Of a stretch of DNA of 64,000 nucleotides, positions 56,821 to 64,000 are shown piece after piece. The position numbers were made by a program, and so were the translations under genes. This stretch comes from Hordeum vulgare subsp. vulgare (lineage: Eukaryota; Streptophyta; Magnoliopsida; Poales; Poaceae). The stretch covers positions 205,743,689-205,807,688 of the forward strand of contig NC_058523.1 of the NCBI RefSeq assembly GCF_904849725.1. The letters run 5' to 3'. Position 1 is the first letter of the stretch. Every line of letters begins with the position of its first letter. The notes beneath the pieces were generated by a model. That model did not search any database. It saw only the letters and a list, made by a program, of their open reading frames with translations, and was not told the DNA's origin.

Positions 56821-59501
56821 AGCATCCCCAAGCTTAACTCCTGCTCGTCCTCGAGTAGGGAAGTGATAAAGAATTAATTTTTCATGGTTTCATGCTACCT
56901 AGCATAGGTGTCCTTTGTAATTCCTCATATGTGACGTGAATGTTCAGATCCATTAGATTCAAAACAATAGTTTTCTATTGACGTGGAAACAATAATAATT
57001 CAAGCAAACTAGCAAGGTAATCATGAACTTTCAAAATAACAAGGCCAAAAGAAAGTTATCCCTACAAAAGCATATAGTCTGGCTATACTCTATCATCATT
57101 GGACAACGAATTTAAATCATGCACAACCCCGGTATTGGCCAAGTAATTGTTTCACACCTTTACTTTCTCAAACATTTTTAACTCTCACGCAATACATGAG
57201 CGTGAGCCATGGTTATAGCACTATAGATGGTGTGGAATGTGGAGGAGGTTGCAAGACAAAAAGGAGAAGATAGTCACATTAACTGGGCATATCAATGAGC
57301 TGTGGAGATGCTCATCAATAGATATCAATGTGAATGATTAGGGATTGCCATACAAATGATGCACTAGAGCTACGAGTAAGTGAAAGCTCTTAAAGAAAAC
57401 TAGTGGGTGTGCATCCAACTTGCTTGCTCACGAAGACCTAAGGCAATTTTGACGAAGCCTATCATTGGAACATACAAGCCAAGTTATATGATGAAAATTT
57501 CCCACTAGCTATATGGTGGTGACAAAACGAGAGACTCTCAATCATGAAGATCATGGTGCTTAATATGCACAAGTGTGGAAAAAGTGGTAGCATTGTCCCT
57601 TCTCTCTTTTTCTCTCATTTTTTTAATTATTTCGTTGGCTCTTTGGCCTCTTTTTTTATTTTGGTGGGCTTCTTTGGCCTCTTTTATTTCCTCTCATGGG
57701 ACAATGCTCCATTAATGATGATCATTACACTTTCGACTCAAAATTTAGAGCAACTATGACTCTATATGGAATGCCTTCGATAGTGTACCGTGACAATGAT
57801 CTAGCATGGCATATACATCAATGGAAACATCATGCTAGCTATCTTACGATCATTCAATGGAAATGTAGATGTGGTGGCACATGTCATGGTGGTAGTTGCA
57901 TGGCAATATATCTTGGAATGACTTTGAAAAAACCATAGTAGGTAGGTATGGTGGCTGTTTTGAGGGAGGCTAATGGTGAGTTTTGTGCACCGGCGAAAGT
58001 TGCACGGCACTAAGAAGATTGTGATGGTGGTAGGTGAAAGTGCATCTAAACCATGGACTCAACATTAGTCAAGAAGAACTCATATACTTGTTGTAAAAGT
58101 TTTATTAGTAATCGAAATAAAGCATTCAACGCATACTCCTAGGGGAAGGGTTGGTAGGTATAAACCATCGCGCGATCCCGACCGCCACGCAAAGGATGAC
58201 AATCAAAAGACTAATCATGATCAGACTTCATCACAAAGCGGTTCACCATACGTGCATGCTACGGGAATCACTAACTTCAACACAAGTATTTCTAGATCCA
58301 CAACACCTTACTAGCATGACTTCAATATTACCATAACCACAACTCAAAACTAATTGAGATGAATCAAACTTCTCTAACTTTTCAATGCATATGAAGGTGG
58401 AAGTGTTCGTATCCCTTTGGATAACTACCGCTTTTGAGACTACTTTCAAAGCATAGATCAAGTACCAAGCCATGCACCGCTGTGCTCTAAGACATATAAG
58501 TGAATCACATAGAGCAAAAGTATCTAGCTCAAAAGATATAAATGAAGCACATGTGAGCTGAATTGTCTACCAAAAGATATAAGTGAAGCTCGACAAAATC
58601 ACGGTGTGTGCATGTCTCTCTCTCTAGGTGTGCGGCAAGGATGATTGTGACACAACAAGAATAAAAGACTCCTATGATACAAGACGCTCCAAGCAAAAAC
58701 ACATAACATGTGGTGAATAAAAATATAGCCCCAAGTAACGTTACCGATGGATAGAAGACGAGAGAGGGGATGCCTTCCCGGGGCATCCGCAAGCTTAGGC
58801 TTTTACGGCATCCTTGAATCTCTTGGGGTGCCTTGGGAATCCCCAAGCTTGAGCTCTTGCCACTCTTTATCTCTTTGTCCATAAGAACTTCACCCAAAAC
58901 TTGAAAACTTCACAACACGAAACTTAAACAGAAACTCGTGATAACATTAGTACAAGAAAGCAAACCACCACTTCCTTAGGTACTTTAGAAACCTTAAATT
59001 ATACTTTTGCTGATGTTGGGTTACTGTACTTTCAATCTTCCATGGCTAATACCCCCCGATACTATCCATAGTTTCATCAAAATAAGCAACCAACACAACA
59101 AAAACAGAATCTGTTAATAGCAGACCAGTCTGTAGCAATCTGTATATTTTGTATACCTCTGATACTTCAAAAATTCTGAAAACTTACGAAAGTCTGAAGA
59201 ATTTGCGTAGAAATCAGCAGCAAAAAGAATCAACTCAAAATCTCTTACAGAAAGAAAATGAATATTATTTTCGTGAGCAGAAAGTTTCTATCTTTTCCAG
59301 CATGACCAAACGATCATCCCCAAGACTAATCATAACGGTTTTGCTTGGCACAAACGCAAAAAGAAACACAAAAAACACAATCATAACAGAATTATGAAAG
59401 TGTGAAAAACACAAAACAGAAAGAAAAAGGATAAATTCGTCGGGTTGCCTACCAACAAGCGCTTTTGTTTAACGCCCTTAGCTAGGCAAAAGGTGATGGA
59501 A
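56821..59501 (-). other. INT2 3' non-coding region with polypurine tract
   Basis: About 2.7 kb, a close relative of 50210-52893, starting with the same AGCATCCCCAAGCTTAAC next to LTR2. No coding sequence. Confidence 0.75.
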
Positions 59502-60183
59502 TCATGTATAGTCATCTTTGGTGCTCAAACCATAAGTAGTGTGATCATTTATCATCTTAAGATTTTCATCTTTATTAGATGACTCACCACTAGCTTTAGG
59601 AACAAAAACAGGCTTGATGGTCTTTTTGAGAGTAAGATTTGGATTTTTTTGCACAGCGGAAAAAGCGGAACCCAAGTTGGTTATGATATCTTTTAATTTG
59701 CCAATTCTAGAAGAATCATTAACTATAAGTTCCTTCTCCTTTAAATTTTTCAAAAAGTTTCCCACTTTGGATCCGTACTGAGTAATTTGATTGTGGATCT
59801 TTCTATCCAAACCCTCAATAAGTTCAACTGTGGCAATTTTGTTTTCAATAGCGTCAAGCCTTTGCATCACGTGTTCCAAGGTCAAGATAGTTCCATTAAC
59901 CATGAGCGGGGGTAGATACCAAATTAATGATTGCTCTATAGGAGTCAACAGTATGGCTCCCCAAAAAGTTCCCTCCTACAATGGTATCAAGGATATACCT
60001 ATTCCAAGGAGAAATTCCAACATAGAAACTACGAAGGAGGACGGTATTGGATTGCTTACGAGTAGATCTACTTTGAGCATTGCAAATCCTGTACTAAGCG
60101 TCCTTCAAATTTTCTTCCTCATTGTGCCTGAAATTGAGAACTTCATTTTCAGGGGTGTCGTTTGGAGTGGTGGGTCTAGCCAT
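59502..60183 (-). pseudogene. D2 short Gag-like frame, different from D1 Gag
   Basis: The start is a Met at 60183 (MARPTTPNDTPENEVLNF). A TAG stop follows about 30 codons later, where Trp (TGG) would be natural before YRICNAQSRSTRKQ. A frameshift near 59940 leads into an open part of 148 residues with LTLEHVMQRLDAIENKIATV, a likely coiled coil, and a Lys-rich stretch. The end TYGLSTKDDYT is the same as in D1 Gag-protease. There is no protease motif. The N-terminal part is not similar to D1 Gag by eye. It represents a second, shorter non-autonomous Athila type. Confidence 0.72.
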
Positions 60184-60373
60184 TGATGGACTATCTCACG
60201 CACAAACGAGTAGGAACAGAGAGTGAAACGGGAAAAATAAAACGGCGATGGATAAAGCCAAATGAAAACGGCAAATGTGAAGTGGGGGAGAAGAAAACGA
60301 GAGGCAACTGGTAACAAAAGTAAATGCAAGAGAAGAGTTTGTGAGACATACTTGGATAGATCTTGATTTCTCC

Positions 60374-60391
60374 TCCCCGGCAACGGCGCCA
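60374..60391 (-). other. Primer binding site of D2 (tRNA-Asp)
   Basis: The minus strand reads TGGCGCCGTTGCCGGGGA, a full 18-base match to the plant tRNA-Asp 3' end, ten bases from LTR3. Confidence 0.88.
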
Positions 60392-60401
60392 GAAATACTT
60401 C

Positions 60402-62021
60402 TGATGTCAGTTGTGCTTCCCTTGCAACGGCGCCAGGAAAAGTCGTGTCGACGGCACGAGGAATCCTTCAGCTGCGGCTATGCCTTAAGGGACTTCCTAG
60501 GAAAGTATGCAAAGGATTTCCCCCGTGGCCTTGGAGCCTTGCTTTGGTGTTCCCTTGAAGCGGAAAGGGTGATGTAGCACAACGGTGGTAAGTATTTCCC
60601 TCAGTTTGAGAACCAAGGTATCAATCCAATGGATGAGTATCTCAAGATCCTGCACAAACACAAAAACTTGCTCCCAACGCTATGAAGGGGTTGTCAATCC
60701 CTTATAAATTGTTTGCCAAGTGAGAACTGAAAACAACAAAGTAACAAAGCAAAGTAAAAGCGAAGGTGTAAACGGTGGATGTGAATAGACCCGGGGGCCG
60801 TAGTGTTTACTAATGGCTTCTCTCATGAAAGAAAGTAGATGGTGGGTGAACAAATTACTGTCGAGCAATTGATAGAACCGCGCAAAGTCGTGACGATATC
60901 TATGCCATGGTTATATCTATACGCATCACGTCCAAAACAAGTAGACCGATACTTTCTACATCTACTACTATTACTCCACACGTCGACTGCTATCCAGCAT
61001 GCATCTAGTGTATTAAGTCCATAAGAACAGAGTAACGCCTTAAGCAAGATGACATGATGTAGAGGGATAATCTCAAACCAATGATAAAAACCCCATCTTT
61101 TTAACCTTGATGGCAACTACTTGATGTGTGCCTTGCTGCCCCTACTATCACTTGGAAAGGTCACCACATGGTAGAACCCAAAACCAAGCACTTCTCCCAT
61201 TGCAAGAATCATAGATATAGTTGGCCAAACAAAACCCAAGACTCGGAGATACTTACAAGGATATCAAATCATGCATATAAGAAACCAACAAAGACTCAAA
61301 TATATAACATAGATAATCTCATCAGAAATCCACAATTCATCGGATCTCGACAAACACACCACCAAAGAAGATTACATCGGATAGATCTCCATGAAGATCA
61401 TGGAGAACTTTGTATTGAGGATCCAAGAGAGAGAAGAAGCCATCTAGCTACTAACTACGGACCCGTAGGTCTGAAGTGAACTACTCACGAGTCATTGGAG
61501 GGGCGATGATGATGATGAAGAAGCCCTCCAACTCCAAAGTCCCCTCCGGCAGGGTGCCGGGAAGGGTCTCGAGATGAGATCTCGCGGAAACGGAAGCTTG
61601 CGGCGACGGAAAAGTATTTTCGAGGCTCCCCTTATTTTTTTGCTGAATATTTAGGAATATATAGGCCAAGGATCTAGGTCAGGGGGCGGCCAGGGAGGCC
61701 ACAAGCCCTGCCACCGCCGCTTCCCCCTGGTGGTGGAGTGGGGGCTTGTGGGCTCCGTGGAGCCCACCTGTCTTGGCCCAAAGGCCCCCTGTTCTTCTTC
61801 CATTCGGGGAAAAATCATTTCGGGGTTTTTCTTCCGTTTGGACTCCGTTCCAAAATGAGATCTGAAAAGAGTCAAAAACACAGAAAAAACAGGAATTGGC
61901 ACTTGTCACTGAATTAATAAGTTAGTCCCAAAAAAGATATAAAAAGTACATAAAACATCCAAAGAAGACAAGATAACATAGTGAAACCATCAAAAATTAT
62001 AGATACGTTTGAGACGTATCA
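60402..62021 (-). repeat. LTR3 of composite D (5' LTR of D2)
   Basis: 1620 bp. The right edge GACGTATCA abuts element A sequence directly. It keeps a TATATATT box on the minus strand (near 61654-61662). The 70 bases next to the primer site differ strongly from LTR1 and LTR2 and contain a second tRNA-Asp-like match (60424-60435). Confidence 0.9.
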
Positions 62022-63122
62022 CACCGCATCAAAGCGTTTATTCCAACTCCGAGATGCTTGCACTAGTCCATAAATGGATCGCTAGAGCTTGCATACTTTG
62101 TTAGCATTCTTTGGATCGACAAAACCTTCGGGTTGCATCATATACAACTCTTCCTTAAGAAAACCGTTAAGGAACGCCGCTTTAACATCCATATGCCAGA
62201 TTTCATAATCGAAAAATGCAGCTATTGCTAACATGATTCGGACGGACTTAAGCATCGCTACCGGTGAGAACGTCTCATCGTAGTCAACTCCTTGAAGTTG
62301 TGAAAAACCCTTTGCCACAAGTCGAGCTTTATAAACGGTCACATTACCGTCCGCGTCCGTCTTCTTCTTAAATATCCATTTGTTTAGAATAGCCTTTAGG
62401 CCTTTAGGTAATACTTCCAAAGTCCACACTTTGTTTTCATACATAGATCCTATCTCGGACTTCATGGCCTCCAGCCATTTGTTGGAATCCGGGCCCACCA
62501 TTGCTTCTTCATAATTCACAGGTTCATTGTTGTCCAACAACAAGATTGATAAGACAGGATTACCGTACCACTCAGGAGCAGTACATGATCTTGTCGACCT
62601 GCGAGGTACGATAGCAACTTGATCCGAAGCTTCATGATCATCATCATTAGCTTCCTCCTCAACTGGCGTCGCTACTACAAAGGTTTCCCCCTGCCCTGCG
62701 CCACCATCTAGAGGGAGTAGAGGTTCGACAACCTCATCAAGTTCTGTCTTCCTCCCACTCAATTCTTTCGAGAGAAACTCCTCAAGAAAAGCTCCATTCT
62801 TAGCAACAAACACTTTGCCCTCGGATCTGATATAGAAGGTGTAACCAACTGTCTCCTTTGGGTAACCTATGAAGAAGCACTTTTCCGCTTTGGGTTCCAG
62901 CTTTTCAGGGTGAAGCTTTTTGACATAAGCATCACATCCCCAAACTTTAAGAAACGACAACTTTGGCCTCTTGCCATACCATAGCTCATATGGTGTCATC
63001 TCAATGGATTTTGACGGTGCCCTATCTAAAGTGAATGCAGCTGTCTCTAATGCATAACCCCAAAATGATAACGGCAAATCGGTAAGAGACATCATAGATC
63101 GCACCATACTAACAAAGTACAA
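62022..63122 (-). pseudogene. A Pol, integrase C-terminus and first half of RT
   Basis: A frame of about 346 residues runs from near the end of the integrase core (LPLSFWGYALETAAF, TPYELWYGKRPKLSFLKVWG) through the GYPKETVGYTFY segment. It continues into RT (EAMKSEIGSMYENKVW, KARLVAKGFSQLQGVDYDETF, HMDVKAAFLNGFLKEELY). After KVCKL a TAG interrupts it; the following IYGLVQASRSWNKRF is still readable up to the insertion point at 62022. With 44950-45935 it makes up the RT of element A, lacking roughly 15-25 residues at the junction. Confidence 0.85.
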
Positions 63123-64000
63123 TTACGATGTTCGGACACACCATTACGCTGTGGTGTTCCAGACGGTGTTAACTGTGAAACGATTCCACATTGTCTCAAG
63201 TGAGCACCAAACTCAAAACTCAGATTTTCACCCCCACGATCAAAACGTAGGAACTTGATCTTCTTGTTACAATGATTTTCAACTTCACTCTGAAATTGCT
63301 TGAACTTCTCAAACGTTTCAGACTTGTGCTTCATCAACTATATATATCCATACCTACTCAAATCGTCAGTGAAGGTGACAAAATAATGATATCCGCCGTG
63401 CGCCTCCACACTCATTGGACCACACACATCGGTGTGTATAATCTCCAACAAGTCACTTGAACGCTCCATTGTTCCGGAGAACGGACTCTTAGTCATCTTG
63501 CCCATGAGGCATGGTTCGCACGTGTCAAGTGATTCAAAATCAAGTGACTCCAAAAGCCCATCGGAATGGAGTTTCTTCATGCGCTTTACACCAATATGAC
63601 CTAAGCGACAGTGCCACAAAAACGTGGCGCTATCATTGTTAACTCTACATCTTTTGGTCTCAGTGTTATGTATATGTGTATCCCCACAAAAACGTCACAA
63701 TCAAGATTCAATATGAACAAACCTCTCACATTGGGTGCATGACCATAAAAGATATTACTCATAGAAATAGAACAACCATTATTCTCTGACTTAAATGAGT
63801 ATCCGTCTTGCCATAAACAAGATCCAGATATAATGTTCATGCTTAACGCAGACACTAAATAACAATTATTTAAGTTCATAACTAATCCTGATGGTAACTG
63901 AAGTGAGACTGTGCCGACGGCGATTGCATCAACCTTGGAACCATTTCCCACGCGCATCATCGCTTCATCCTTCGCCAGCCTTCGTTTATTCTGCAGTTCC
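63123..64000 (-). pseudogene. A Pol, pre-integrase region and integrase core (right edge truncated)
   Basis: From the right edge the reading gives a protease-to-integrase linker (MRVGNGSKVDAIAVG, LPSGLVMNLNNCYLVSALS), the pre-integrase MWHCRLGHIGVKRMKKLHS, the zinc region CEPCLMGKMTKSPF, and the integrase core with HTDVCGPMS, FLRFDRGGENLSFEF and QRNGVSEHRN, so all three acidic residues are present. Frame breaks lie near 63610, at 63338 (stop after YGYI) and near 63100. Gag and the 5' LTR lie beyond the window. Confidence 0.85.

Larger units (their letters stand above)
48579..62021 (-). mobile_element. Composite D: Athila-type LTR1-INT1-LTR2-INT2-LTR3 array
   Basis: Three LTRs of about 1.62 kb in the same orientation (48579-50209, 55205-56820, 60402-62021), all with TGAT...ATCA ends, enclose two internal regions. 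Each internal region has a tRNA-Asp primer site on its left-LTR side in element sense and a polypurine tract at its other end, so LTR2 is shared. INT1 encodes a Gag-protease; INT2 encodes a different short Gag-like protein. Neither has RT or integrase. The outer flanks do not match (GTAGG left, CACCG right), so this is not one insertion. The likely origin is recombination between two separately inserted elements, D1 and D2. Confidence 0.88.
43030..64000 (-). mobile_element. Element A: Angela/BARE-1-type copia element, split by the Athila cluster, right end off the window
   Basis: The 3' LTR is at 43030-44843, the polypurine tract at 44844-44858, and the RNase H and RT end at 44950-45935. The Athila cluster (about 45960-62021) is followed by the RT start, integrase and pre-integrase region at 62022-64000. 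The reading direction and domain order match across the interruption, with a short part of RT missing between RFDAV and SSLAFLVLY. A is inserted into the plus-strand LTR of X. Its coding region is much better preserved than that of element B. Confidence 0.9.

Noticed and set aside
1..64000. CRISPR arrays, bacterial operons, rRNA genes, phage-like or defence systems
   Set aside because: No regular short repeats with unique spacers, no bacterial gene organisation and no rRNA. Everything coding belongs to plant transposable elements.

Overview
The window is plant nuclear DNA of grass type, most likely a Triticeae cereal (wheat, barley, Aegilops or rye). The clues are several 1.8-kb LTRs that open with the TGTTGGAAATATGCCC terminus of the Angela/BARE-1/WIS copia group, a Stowaway MITE with CTCCCTCCGT ends, and Athila-type gypsy elements with tRNA-Asp primer sites. 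I see no host gene with confidence. The window is a nest of transposable elements, and nearly every long reading frame belongs to one of them.

Layout. (1) 1-14112: a Ty3/gypsy chromovirus (element T, minus strand) with very long LTRs (5.25 kb); its far LTR runs off the left edge. It sits in a minus-strand Angela-type LTR whose remainder is 14113-15307. (2) 15308-25536: unclassified repetitive-looking DNA, a Tourist/Harbinger-like MITE (16924-17196), an old decayed gypsy chromovirus (element G, 17629-23169, plus strand) whose chromodomain is encoded inside its LTR, a PIF/Harbinger transposase relic (23264-23700) and a Stowaway MITE (24421-24580). (3) 25537-39237: a Ty1/copia element (Y, plus strand, 321-bp LTRs, TSD ATTTT) split by a younger Angela-type element (B, 28089-36692, TSD GCACA). 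(4) 39243-41875: intergenic DNA with a minisatellite and a 637-bp Helitron inserted in a (TAA)n tract. (5) 41876-64000: an Angela-type LTR (X, plus strand) split by an Angela-type copia element (A, minus strand). A is itself split at 45.95 kb / 62.02 kb by a 16-kb Athila cluster: a truncated element C (45974-48578) followed by an LTR1-INT1-LTR2-INT2-LTR3 composite (D, 48579-62021).

How the parts relate. Only the Gag-protease frame of D1 (52894-54969) is long and uninterrupted, and it has no reverse transcriptase or integrase, so it would depend on enzymes from another element. All other polyproteins carry stops, frameshifts or altered catalytic residues, several of them CpG-to-TpG/CpA changes of the kind expected from cytosine methylation. 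The most notable structures are the Athila composite, best explained as recombination between LTRs of two elements that had inserted at different sites; element B, whose LTRs are nearly identical although its interior is dead; the LTR-encoded chromodomain of G; and the tandem tRNA-like modules in the LTRs of T.
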